DNA from: Cytophagales bacterium
GTDB taxonomy: Bacteria > Bacteroidota > Bacteroidia > Cytophagales > Cyclobacteriaceae
Direction of reading: 5' to 3'
DNA length: 63,371 bases
Assembly: GCA_025359125.1 (NCBI GenBank)
Contig: JANYHI010000062.1
Span: forward strand, 1 to 63,371
Positions within the stretch are counted from its first letter, which is position 1; every line of letters starts with the position of its first letter. Below are positions 26,406 to 34,225 of this stretch, piece after piece. The position numbers and the translations under genes were made by a program. Below the pieces are notes generated by a model, which was not told the origin of the DNA, made no database searches, and was given only the letters and a program-made list of their open reading frames with translations.

Positions 26406-28304
26406 TTAAAATTTATATCGCACAAATGCTTCCATCGCCTCATACTCTGCCAATCCCAATTCATTATATCCTTGGGCGGTGGCATGATTGCGATCTTCTG
26501 CCCGCACCCAAAATTCACGTTTATCATTCCCTGGAAACACAGCACTGTCTTTTTGCGATTGATGTTTAAATACTGCTCTTCGCTTGCGCATGAGTTCATC
26601 GGGGCTAAGGGGCACTGCCATTTCAATCTGATCAATATCCCACTCTTGCCAAGCACCACGGTACAACCACAAATAGCAATCCTTCATCCAATCGTTATGC
26701 TTTAAGCGATCTACTGCTTGAAAGATGGCAGCAAGACAAACGCGATGCGTTCCGTGTGGATCAGATAAATCGCCAGCCGCATAAATTTGGTGTGGCTTAA
26801 TTTTCTCTATCAAGTCAACAATAATTTGAATATCTACTTCACCCAATGGTTTTTTCTTTACTGCCCCCGTTTCGTAAAAAGGCATATCTAAAAAATGCGC
26901 TTGAGAATCTGGAATACCTGTATAGCGGCATCCTGCTTTTGCTTCTCCCCTCCTAATCAACCCTTTTATTTTCATCACTTCAGGACTGTCTACTTCACCT
27001 GGCTTTTTTTCTTTAATGGCTGTTACTACTTTCTTATAAAATAGTTCGCCATTCTCCTTGTTCAGATCAAACAGCACATCAAAATCCCGCACGAAATCTG
27101 CAAAGCGAATGGCGTCATCATCAAATACAGCAATGTTACCCGAAGTTTGGTAAGCAACATGTACCTCATGACCTTGATCTACTAACCGAATGAAAGTACC
27201 ACCCATCGATATAACATCATCATCAGGATGAGGACTAAATATAATTACCTTTTTTGGAAACGGTTTTGCTCGCTCTGGTCGATTGGTATCATTTGCATTT
27301 GGTTTGCCCCCAGGCCAACCTGTAATGGTATGCTGCAGTTGGTTAAAAACCTTAATATTCACTTGATAGGCCGAACCAAATTCATTTAAAATATCTCCCA
27401 TGCCATGCTCCATGTAATCGTGATTGGTCAATTTTAAGATTGGCTTTTTTAGGTGTTGACACAACCACACAATTGCCTTACGAATAAGCTTCTCATCCCA
27501 CTCGCAGCTATCTACCAACCAAGGTGTATTTACAGCCGTAAGTTGCGAGGCGGCTGCCTCATCTAAAAGTACCAATGTATTGGAATGCTTCTGCAAAAAC
27601 GTAGAAGGTATCTGATCAGTAACAGGGCCTTCTACTGCTTTCTTAACAATAGAACCCTTGCCCTCGCCCCACGCCATCATAATAATTCTTTTAGATTTCA
27701 TGATCGTTCCCACTCCCATGGTAATGGCTTTACTTGGAACATTCTCTTCTCCAAAAAAATCGCTGGCTGCATCAATGCGTGTAACCTGATCAAGTGTGAT
27801 CATCCGTGTGGCCGACCGCTCTGAAGAGCCCGGCTCATTAAAACCAATGTGCCCGGTGCGACCTACACCTAGTACTTGTAAATCAATTCCACCCAATCTT
27901 TCAATCTTTGCATCGTATGCTTTGCAAAAGTTTGCTACTTCTTCTTTTGCGATCGTTCCATCCGGAATGTGGATGTTCTCCTGAGGGATATCCAATTCAT
28001 TAAAAAGATGTTCATTCATAAATCGAACATAACTTTGTAACGAGTTTGGGAGCATCGGATAATATTCATCCAGATTGAATGTAATTACATTTTTAAAACT
28101 CAAACCCTTCTTATGCAAAGCGATAAGTTCTGCGTACACCCTAGTAGGTGTTGATCCGGTTGCAAGCCCCAGCACACATGGCTTGCCCTCTGCTTGCTTG
28201 GATTTAATAAGATTAGCTATTTCGTTAGCAACAAAAATGGAAGCAGCTTCCGATGTTTCAAAAACTTGAGTTGGTATTTTTTCAATTTCAGATTGAGATT
28301 GCAT
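26406..28304 (-). CDS. nagB: Glucosamine-6-phosphate deaminase fused to a PIG-L deacetylase-like domain
   Basis: Two enzymes in 632 residues. The N-terminal half is NagB: LGLATGSTPTRVYAEL (45-60), FNLDEYYPM with Asp79/Glu80, and GVGRTGHIGFNEPGSS with His152. It converts glucosamine 6-phosphate to fructose 6-phosphate and ammonia. From about residue 350 a PIG-L/LmbE domain begins: VIIFSPHPDDDVISMGG (metal-binding HPDD) and later AGDLSDPHGTHR with the paired His. This long fusion form is widespread in Bacteroidota. The second domain may deacetylate an N-acetylglucosamine derivative, feeding the first, but its substrate is not established here. Confidence 0.93.
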   Translation of the reverse strand: MQSQSEIEKIPTQVFETSEAASIFVANEIANLIKSKQAEGKPCVLGLATGSTPTRVYAELIALHKKGLSFKNVITFNLDEYYPMLPNSLQSYVRFMNEHLFNELDIPQENIHIPDGTIAKEEVANFCKAYDAKIERLGGIDLQVLGVGRTGHIGFNEPGSSERSATRMITLDQVTRIDAASDFFGEENVPSKAITMGVGTIMKSKRIIMMAWGEGKGSIVKKAVEGPVTDQIPSTFLQKHSNTLVLLDEAAASQLTAVNTPWLVDSCEWDEKLIRKAIVWLCQHLKKPILKLTNHDYMEHGMGDILNEFGSAYQVNIKVFNQLQHTITGWPGGKPNANDTNRPERAKPFPKKVIIFSPHPDDDVISMGGTFIRLVDQGHEVHVAYQTSGNIAVFDDDAIRFADFVRDFDVLFDLNKENGELFYKKVVTAIKEKKPGEVDSPEVMKIKGLIRRGEAKAGCRYTGIPDSQAHFLDMPFYETGAVKKKPLGEVDIQIIVDLIEKIKPHQIYAAGDLSDPHGTHRVCLAAIFQAVDRLKHNDWMKDCYLWLYRGAWQEWDIDQIEMAVPLSPDELMRKRRAVFKHQSQKDSAVFPGNDKREFWVRAEDRNHATAQGYNELGLAEYEAMEAFVRYKF

Positions 28305-28339
28305 AAAAAGTAATAAGATTTTATGAGCTTAAAAATAGA

Positions 28340-28347
28340 TACTTTTG
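28340..28347 (+). promoter_or_regulatory. Candidate -7 element for GSCFA-menE
   Basis: TACTTTTG matches TAnnTTTG, 39 bases before the GSCFA gene ATG in the divergent gap with nagB. The -33 region is not clear. Confidence 0.4.
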
Positions 28348-28386
28348 ATCTGATATATAGGTTTAAACAATTAAAATATTACCGGC

Positions 28387-29370
28387 ATGAATAGCTGGAA
28401 GACTGACTTAGTAGTAACGCCAAACTCCAATCAGATAAATCATGCCGATGAAATTATTACAATCGGATCGTGCTTTTCGGAGATAGCCGGTAACTATTTG
28501 GCTAGTAATAAATTTTCGTGCGTCAGTAATCCATTTGGCACCCTCTATAATCCGGTTTCTATTCATCAATTGCTGAAGGCTGCTTTTGAAATGGGAATAC
28601 CATCTTCAGAAAATTACATTCAGCGAGAAGATCTATTTTACCATTATCAGTTTCACTCTTCCATCACCGATTTTAATAAAGCACTTTTAGAAAAAAAAAT
28701 TTCAACTATTCTTACAAATGTTCGTGATAACATTTTGCGAAGCAAGTTTTTAATCATGACGTATGGATCAGCTTTTGCATACGAAACAAAAGACACTGGC
28801 CTTATTGTAGCGAATTGTCACAAGATGCCCACTTCACTTTTTCAAAAGAAATTATTACCTATCGAAACAATCGTTCAGTCTTTCAAGAATATCATTCAAA
28901 TTCTTAAACAAATTAACCCCTCCATAAAAATAATTTTAACGGTTAGTCCTGTTAGGCATTTAAAAGATTCTCTTGAATTAAATTCTGTGAGCAAATCTAT
29001 TCTTAGAATTGCATGCCATCAGTTACAAACTTCAGATGTTATTTACTTTCCTGCATACGAAATTATGATGGATGATTTGCGTGATTATCGATTTTACAAA
29101 AAAGATAGGATACACCCTACTGAAGAAGCAGAAGAATACATTTTAGAAAAGTTTAGCGATCAGTTCTTTAATTTAAATACTAAAACAATTCTTGCAGAAT
29201 GGAGGAGCCTTCAACAAGCCCTTAGTCATCGTCCATTTAATCCTTCGTCAACAAACCATCAAATATTTTTAAGAAACGCATTAGATCGATTATTCCGTTT
29301 GCGCGAAAAGATAAATGTAGCTCCTGAGATTAAACTAATTGAACAACAATTGACCGCCACTTTCTCATGA
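28387..29370 (+). CDS. GSCFA domain protein (SGNH-like)
   Basis: A 327-residue protein of the GSCFA family, named for the motif seen here as TIGSCFSEIAGNYL (about residues 24-37). The fold is related to SGNH hydrolases: Ser in GSCFS is the likely nucleophile, YGSAFAYE is a later block, and DRIHPTEEA supplies a Asp-x-x-His pair. No substrate is established. Its stop overlaps the menE ATG by 4 bases (ATGA), and this GSCFA-ligase pairing suggests acyl chemistry or simply shared regulation. Confidence 0.88.
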   Translation: MNSWKTDLVVTPNSNQINHADEIITIGSCFSEIAGNYLASNKFSCVSNPFGTLYNPVSIHQLLKAAFEMGIPSSENYIQREDLFYHYQFHSSITDFNKALLEKKISTILTNVRDNILRSKFLIMTYGSAFAYETKDTGLIVANCHKMPTSLFQKKLLPIETIVQSFKNIIQILKQINPSIKIILTVSPVRHLKDSLELNSVSKSILRIACHQLQTSDVIYFPAYEIMMDDLRDYRFYKKDRIHPTEEAEEYILEKFSDQFFNLNTKTILAEWRSLQQALSHRPFNPSSTNHQIFLRNALDRLFRLREKINVAPEIKLIEQQLTATFS

Positions 29371-30425
29371 ACATAACCGTTAACGGTAAATCCTATTCAA
29401 TTCAAAAATATAAACCTACGTCTAATTCATTTACAGATAGAGTTATTTCATTTTGTCAGAAGTGGCTAACTGCGCAAGAAGAGTTTGAAATCAATACATC
29501 AGGATCTACCGGCACTCCAAAAAAAATAGTTATTAAACGTGAAGCACTCAAACAAAGCGCGGCAGCTACTTCCAACGCTCTTGATTTAATAAGCGGAGAG
29601 ACAGCTTTCGTCTGTCTAGACCCAAATTACATTGGAGGAATGATGATGTTGGTGCGAAGCCTCGAAGTAGGCATGAACATATTAGCGGAAGAACCAAGTG
29701 CCAATCCGTTTAGCAACTTACCTATCAATACAAAAATAGATTTTATTGCACTGGTGCCGTATCAACTCAAAGGGATTTTACAAACAGAAAACAAAAGATA
29801 TTTTAAACAGATAAAAAACATTCTAATTGGTGGTGCTCCGCTTGATCAAGTCACTATTAAAGAATTACAGATTTATAAAAGTCAATTCTATGAAACGTAT
29901 GGAATGACAGAAACCATTTCGCACATAGCGCTAAAAAAAATTAATGGTAAATACCCATCAACTTATTTTAAATGCTTGAGTGGCATTACCATTCGGCAAG
30001 ATGAGCGGGCTTGTCTTTGCATCGGAGCTCCTTACTTAGTAGACGAAATAATCACCAACGATGTGGTTGAATTAAAAAATTTGGACGAATTTATTTGGTT
30101 GGGTAGATTCGATAACGTAATTAATTCTGGCGGTGTAAAGATTTTTCCTGAGTCGACTGAAAAGAAAATCGAATCTGTTTTTTTAGAATTAAAAATTCAA
30201 AAAAGATTTTTCATTGCCGGATTACCAGACCTTAAATTAGGTGAAGCTGTAACACTCGTTATAGAATCAAATTCAGATGCGTCTAAAATAACTGAATTGA
30301 CGGAAAAGTTAAAAGCAAATTTACACAAGTATGAAATACCTAAATCAATAAAAATGGTAGACAAGTTTATTGAGGCTGGCAATAATAAAATCAATCGGAA
30401 GAAAACGCTAGAACTTCTAACCTAA
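29367..30425 (+). CDS. menE: AMP-binding acyl-CoA ligase, probable O-succinylbenzoate-CoA ligase MenE
   Basis: A compact (352-residue) ANL-superfamily adenylating enzyme. The phosphate loop is NTSGSTGTPKKIV, the A5 motif YETYGMTETISH, the hinge WLGRFDNVINSGGVKIFPE, and the C-terminal Lys region NKINRKKT. Short length and sequence style fit Bacteroidota MenE, which makes O-succinylbenzoyl-CoA in menaquinone synthesis. menC, the preceding step, lies 1.2 kb away on the opposite strand, supporting the assignment. It overlaps the GSCFA gene by 4 bases. Confidence 0.85.
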   Translation: MNITVNGKSYSIQKYKPTSNSFTDRVISFCQKWLTAQEEFEINTSGSTGTPKKIVIKREALKQSAAATSNALDLISGETAFVCLDPNYIGGMMMLVRSLEVGMNILAEEPSANPFSNLPINTKIDFIALVPYQLKGILQTENKRYFKQIKNILIGGAPLDQVTIKELQIYKSQFYETYGMTETISHIALKKINGKYPSTYFKCLSGITIRQDERACLCIGAPYLVDEIITNDVVELKNLDEFIWLGRFDNVINSGGVKIFPESTEKKIESVFLELKIQKRFFIAGLPDLKLGEAVTLVIESNSDASKITELTEKLKANLHKYEIPKSIKMVDKFIEAGNNKINRKKTLELLT

Positions 30426-30452
30426 AATCCTCACTGCTTCCGTGGCCTATGC

Positions 30453-30475
30453 GTTTTCACAGACCAGCGGAAAAC
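30453..30475. other. Weak hairpin between convergent menE and repressor genes
   Basis: GTTTTC (30453-30458) pairs with GAAAAC (30470-30475). There is no strong T run on either side, so terminator function is doubtful. Confidence 0.3.
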
Positions 30476-30495
30476 AGATTTTGGCAACCGCTAAG

Positions 30496-31296
30496 TTATT
30501 TCTCTTTTATCTTTTCAGATTTTAACTGAAAGATTTCCTTTTGTAAATCCAACACCACACTGGCCAGTTCTTCTACAGAAACATCTTTCTTAGATTCGAT
30601 ATCAGGAAACTGCACGCTGATGTAAGCTTTGGCCGCCCAAACTTCCATTACATCAGATCCATCTAATTGATAGGGCGCATAATGCCTGTTATCTGAAACC
30701 AGAAAAAGTTTACCACTTTCAGTGAGATAATTAAATACTCGTTTGTAAACCACGCCTTCTCTTTGAGAAATTACAACATAGGTTTTACCACTTTTAATAT
30801 TTTGAATGTTCTCTACGTATTCGCCTATTACAATGGTTCCCGGCAAAATGGGAAGCATTGAATCTCCGCTAATTTCAAAAGCGCGATAAGTACCTTGTTT
30901 TAAAATGGGTAACTGAAATTTCGGAAGTTCCTTCACAAACTCGGTGTCAGCATATCCATTTAAATAACCAGCCGCAGCCTTCAAAGGAACCAGTTCAATA
31001 TTATCTCTTCCTTGAAGATCAGAAGTAACTACTACCACCTCTTTTCCTTTTGCGAAGTTCACAGGCTTACCTGAGGCTGAATCTTCTGCCTGCGATAAAT
31101 CCTTGCCAATCAAATCATCTACCGAGATGTTAAATACCTGAGCTATCTTTTGTAGCAACTCTAATTTAGGTTCAGCCCTTCCCTCCTCATACGCACCGAG
31201 CAGCGATCGCTTGATATCTAATTTAGCTGCAAACTGATCTTGCGTAAGCTTCAACTGCTTTCTAAGCTTGCGCATGTTTTCATTAAGCTTTACCAT
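30496..31296 (-). CDS. XRE-type repressor with LexA-like S24 peptidase domain
   Basis: A 266-residue regulator. Residues 6-62 form a Cro/CI helix-turn-helix (LRKQLKLTQDQFAAKLDIKR). After a linker comes the S24 region: an Ala-Gly pair at 109-110 (AAAGYLNGY) as candidate self-cleavage site, Ser146 in SGDSMLP and Lys185 in VVYKRVF as the catalytic dyad. All elements for RecA-stimulated or spontaneous self-cleavage are present, so it may respond to DNA damage. It overlaps the upstream 90-residue gene by 14 bases, and palindromes at 31565-31576 and 31606-31628 are candidate operators for autoregulation. Confidence 0.9.
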   Translation of the reverse strand: MVKLNENMRKLRKQLKLTQDQFAAKLDIKRSLLGAYEEGRAEPKLELLQKIAQVFNISVDDLIGKDLSQAEDSASGKPVNFAKGKEVVVVTSDLQGRDNIELVPLKAAAGYLNGYADTEFVKELPKFQLPILKQGTYRAFEISGDSMLPILPGTIVIGEYVENIQNIKSGKTYVVISQREGVVYKRVFNYLTESGKLFLVSDNRHYAPYQLDGSDVMEVWAAKAYISVQFPDIESKKDVSVEELASVVLDLQKEIFQLKSEKIKEK

Positions 31297-31555
31297 ATTC
31301 TTTTCTAAAGATTAATATCCTGCCTGAGTTAATGTGTTTCTTGCCTAGTGAAAACAGATTTCGTTGCAGATAGAGAGGTCTGTTATTCATGGAATCAATA
31401 TGCCTGTTAATTTTAGCGATCACCTCTTGCACCGGTGTAAAAGGCTCTGCCAATAAGTAGCCATAAAAATCTTGGTTGCTGCCTTCGGTAGAAAAGTTGA
31501 TTTGAAATTTTCCGGAATCTAACTTTTTGCTCTTTAGTCTCAATCTCGCCTCCAT
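31283..31555 (-). CDS. Small protein of unknown function, partner of the S24 repressor
   Basis: A 90-residue protein starting MEARLRLKSKKLDSGKFQI, basic (many Lys/Arg), with a central HIDSMNNRPLYLQRNLF segment. The pattern (alternating strands, then a helix) could suit a small nucleic-acid-binding or integrase-arm-like domain, but I recognise no family. It overlaps the repressor start by 14 bases, so it is in the same transcript. Nothing phage-like is nearby. Confidence 0.7.
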   Translation of the reverse strand: MEARLRLKSKKLDSGKFQINFSTEGSNQDFYGYLLAEPFTPVQEVIAKINRHIDSMNNRPLYLQRNLFSLGKKHINSGRILIFRKEYGKA

Positions 31556-31564
31556 AACTAATAA

Positions 31565-31576
31565 TTTTAGCTAAAA
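31565..31576. promoter_or_regulatory. Candidate operator 1 (perfect palindrome)
   Basis: TTTTAGCTAAAA is a perfect 12-base palindrome ending 10 bases upstream of the 90-residue gene's start codon. The same 12-mer also occurs inside queA (33883-33894), so sequence alone does not prove an operator. Confidence 0.4.
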
Positions 31577-31605
31577 TAAAGACTTACTAATTCAATAAGC
31601 AAATA

Positions 31606-31628
31606 AATAACTAAATATTTTAGTTATT
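31606..31628. promoter_or_regulatory. Candidate operator 2 (inverted repeat at the menC stop)
   Basis: AATAACTAAA and TTTAGTTATT are perfect 10-base inverted arms around TAT. The right arm includes the menC stop codon. It shares the TTTAG half-site with the palindrome 40 bases away. Confidence 0.4.
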
Positions 31629-32745
31629 CGTCAATATAAAGGCTTTCTCTAGGATACAAATGCCTTAAATCCCACTCCAATTGAGGTTTGTACTCTAAAG
31701 CAGAATCTTTTACTGTTAAAGGTGATTGGAAATTGTTTTCGTAAATCATGCCCGTACCCAGCCCTTGAGGTAATTCAATGGGATAGGTAGATGCAAATTG
31801 AGCTATGGCATTTAATCCGATTGTTGATTCAAGTGAGGATGTTAACCACCAACCCACTTTAGCTTCATCAGCTAATTTAATCCACTCGGCAGAAGACTTT
31901 AACCCACCATGCAAAGATGGTTTAAGAATGATATACTGCGGCTTAATACGTCCAAGAAGTGCTCGTCTACTCTCAATACCTTCCACACCCAAAAGCTCCT
32001 CATCCAAGGCTATTGATATGGGAGATTTGGCGCAAAGTTCTTCCATCATTGGGTTGTTTGGCTTAATCGGCTGTTCAATAGAATGAATATTAAACCTCGT
32101 TAATAGATTAAGCTTGTAGAGGGCATCTTCGGGCTTAAAGGCTCCATTCGCATCTAGGCGTACAACAATATCTTCTCTAAAATACTTTCTTCTTATGTAT
32201 TGCAGTATGTCACATTCCTTTTCAAAATCGTGCCCTCCTACTTTCAACTTAATGCACTTGAAGCCATCCTTGATTTTTATATCAATCTGTTGAAGCACTT
32301 TATCCATGCCTCCTATCCAAATAAGTCCGTTAATAGGAATAGACTTTCCTTTTATAAAGTCTGTATCGAACAAAAGTCTTTTACCGCCATTAGCTAAATC
32401 TAAAAAGGCCGTTTCTATAGCAAACCGATTGGATGAATATGTTGAGCTGATACCAATCTTAGATAGGTAATTATACAAATCACTTAAATCTGAAATACCG
32501 GGCAGCTCAAAATTGGAGTCGTTAATTGTCGCCTGCATTTGAGTGAGTTCTTCTTCAACCTCCTCTGCTGTTTCTTTGCTGAGCCCTGCGAGGGGAGCCG
32601 ATTCGCCCAATCCGAAAACTTCAGGATCACTTTCATTCCAGATTTTGAGAAACCAAGAAGCACGATTTTTCATACTACCTCGTGAGGTGCGCGCATCGAA
32701 GTTAAACTCTAAAACATGTTTCTGAAAACTACACCTTAGTGGCAT
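31624..32745 (-). CDS. menC: O-succinylbenzoate synthase MenC
   Basis: Enolase-superfamily dehydratase converting SHCHC to O-succinylbenzoate in menaquinone synthesis. The 373 residues show the acid-base Lys in CIKLKVGG, metal ligands in RLDANGAF (Asp), SIEQPI (Glu) and LDEELLG (Asp/Glu), and the second catalytic Lys in IILKPSLHGG. ATG at 32745 gives the capping domain. menE lies nearby on the opposite strand. A few family members also act as N-acylamino acid racemases, which sequence alone does not exclude. Confidence 0.92.
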   Translation of the reverse strand: MPLRCSFQKHVLEFNFDARTSRGSMKNRASWFLKIWNESDPEVFGLGESAPLAGLSKETAEEVEEELTQMQATINDSNFELPGISDLSDLYNYLSKIGISSTYSSNRFAIETAFLDLANGGKRLLFDTDFIKGKSIPINGLIWIGGMDKVLQQIDIKIKDGFKCIKLKVGGHDFEKECDILQYIRRKYFREDIVVRLDANGAFKPEDALYKLNLLTRFNIHSIEQPIKPNNPMMEELCAKSPISIALDEELLGVEGIESRRALLGRIKPQYIILKPSLHGGLKSSAEWIKLADEAKVGWWLTSSLESTIGLNAIAQFASTYPIELPQGLGTGMIYENNFQSPLTVKDSALEYKPQLEWDLRHLYPRESLYIDE

Positions 32746-32807
32746 TCGCTAACTTGTTGAACAGCTAAAGTTCGATTATAAAATGAATAATCAAAAAAAA
32801 ATATTGG

Positions 32808-32882
32808 CGGCCAGTCGGGCTATCCACTATACTCCTCCTCCGCGAAACGCAGATTGAGGAGTGCCGTTTCTATCCCGGGCCG
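32808..32882. repeat. REP-like imperfect palindromic element
   Basis: A 75-base GC-richer element in an AT-rich gap. CGGCC (32808-32812) pairs with GGCCG (32878-32882), then CGGG (32816-32819) with CCCG (32874-32877) after an AGT bulge. Inside, ACTCCTC (32831-32837) pairs with GAGGAGT (32856-32862), and GCG-AAA-CGC caps it. The flanks GGGCTATCCACTATA and CCGTTTCTATCCC resemble a palindromic repeat I recall from many Bacteroidota intergenic regions. Only one copy is in this window. Confidence 0.6.
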
Positions 32883-32921
32883 AATGTACCTACCAGATAT
32901 TGCAGGTACTTAGGCATCTAT

Positions 32922-32929
32922 TACCTTTG
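32922..32929 (+). promoter_or_regulatory. -7 element of queA
   Basis: TACCTTTG matches TAnnTTTG and ends 7 bases before the queA ATG, implying a very short leader. A hairpin GTACCT/AGGTAC (32886-32909) lies just upstream. Confidence 0.5.
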
Positions 32930-32936
32930 AAATCCT

Positions 32937-34133
32937 ATGCATGACTTCATCGATATAAACGAATACAAATACGAACTTCCAAATGAGCGTATTGCGCTCT
33001 ACCCACTACCAGAAAGAGATCAATCTAAATTGCTAGTTTACCAAAGCGGTTCAATAGAACATTCTGTCTTTCGCGAAATCCATCAACATCTTCCCACCGG
33101 CTCCACTCTTTTCTTCAACAACACCAAAGTAATTCCGGCTAGGCTAACATTTAAAAAAGAGACAGGAGCTGAGATAGAAATATTCTTACTTAATTCGATA
33201 CTCCCGTCTTCAATTGTTTCCTTAGCTATGGAAGCTAAAGGCACCGCTCAATGGCACGCAACCATTGGCAACGCAAAGCGATGGAATAGCGGTAAGTTGC
33301 AATTAGAAATTCCTGAAGGAATATTAGAAGTTGAGTTAACAGATAAGGTAAATTCTATTGTTACTTTTAATTGGAGCCCCGCTACGTTAACCTTTGCCGA
33401 AGTTATTTCACTTACCGGCAAAACACCTTTGCCACCTTACCTAAAACGAAACGTGGCGCCAAGCGATCGAGAAAGATATCAGACAGTGTACTCAGAAAAA
33501 GAAGGAGCCGTAGCTGCGCCCACCGCAGGGCTCCATTTTACAGAACAAGTTTTAGAATCTCTGAAAGCAAAAAATATCGCAACCAATTTTTTTACACTTC
33601 ATGTAAGTGCCGGAACATTTCAGCCAGTAAAAGTTGAAAATGCAGTAGAACATATTATGCATTCAGAACAAATTGTTGTTACCCGAAACAATCTTGAAAA
33701 TCTGATCAATTTAAAAGGGAAATTAATTGCTGTTGGCACCACTTCGCTACGCACACTTGAAAGCTTGTATTGGTATGGTGTTAAACTGCAATCCGATTCA
33801 ACAGCAGATTTTACAATCGACCAGAAATTTCCCTATCAAAAGTCAGTGAAGAGTATAAGCCGAGAAGAATCCTTCCAAATTATTTTAGCTAAAATGAAGA
33901 AAGAAGAAATCCATCAGCTAATCGGCCAGACTTCCATTTACATTATGCCCGGTTATGCCATTAAAACAGCCGATGCTCTAATCACTAATTTTCATCAGCC
34001 AGGGTCAACGCTGCTGCTGCTTATTTCTGCTTTTGTAGGCAGCGATTGGAAAAAGATTTACTCCACCAGTTTAGAAAATAATTATCGCTTTCTGAGTTTT
34101 GGAGATAGCTCGTTACTTTGGAAGAAAGTGTAA
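32937..34133 (+). CDS. queA: S-adenosylmethionine:tRNA ribosyltransferase-isomerase QueA
   Basis: Transfers and isomerises the ribosyl of SAM onto 7-aminomethyl-7-deazaguanine in tRNA, giving epoxyqueuosine. The 398 residues are somewhat longer than the 350 of E. coli QueA. Signature segments are LPNERIALYPLPERDQSKLL (about 14-33), LFFNNTKVIPARL, GKTPLPPYLKR, GAVAAPTAGLHFT, LHVSAGTFQPV and TNFHQPGSTLLLL. ATG at 32937 places the first motif as in homologues. No other queuosine gene is in the window. Confidence 0.95.
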   Translation: MHDFIDINEYKYELPNERIALYPLPERDQSKLLVYQSGSIEHSVFREIHQHLPTGSTLFFNNTKVIPARLTFKKETGAEIEIFLLNSILPSSIVSLAMEAKGTAQWHATIGNAKRWNSGKLQLEIPEGILEVELTDKVNSIVTFNWSPATLTFAEVISLTGKTPLPPYLKRNVAPSDRERYQTVYSEKEGAVAAPTAGLHFTEQVLESLKAKNIATNFFTLHVSAGTFQPVKVENAVEHIMHSEQIVVTRNNLENLINLKGKLIAVGTTSLRTLESLYWYGVKLQSDSTADFTIDQKFPYQKSVKSISREESFQIILAKMKKEEIHQLIGQTSIYIMPGYAIKTADALITNFHQPGSTLLLLISAFVGSDWKKIYSTSLENNYRFLSFGDSSLLWKKV

Positions 34134-34225
34134 CCAAAAAATTACGGATTAGAGAAAAGTCAGAAGGACTGAAATGATAGTAAATAGGATTTCATCCCTC
34201 AGGATTTCCAATGTAGAAATATACC

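Noticed and set aside
26393-26659. 88-residue minus-strand frame
   Set aside because: Lies within the nagB coding region in another frame; no motif or start signal.
32886-32909. preQ1 riboswitch before queA
   Set aside because: Only a 6-bp hairpin is present, with no conserved preQ1 aptamer features that I can identify, and the -7 element lies downstream of it.
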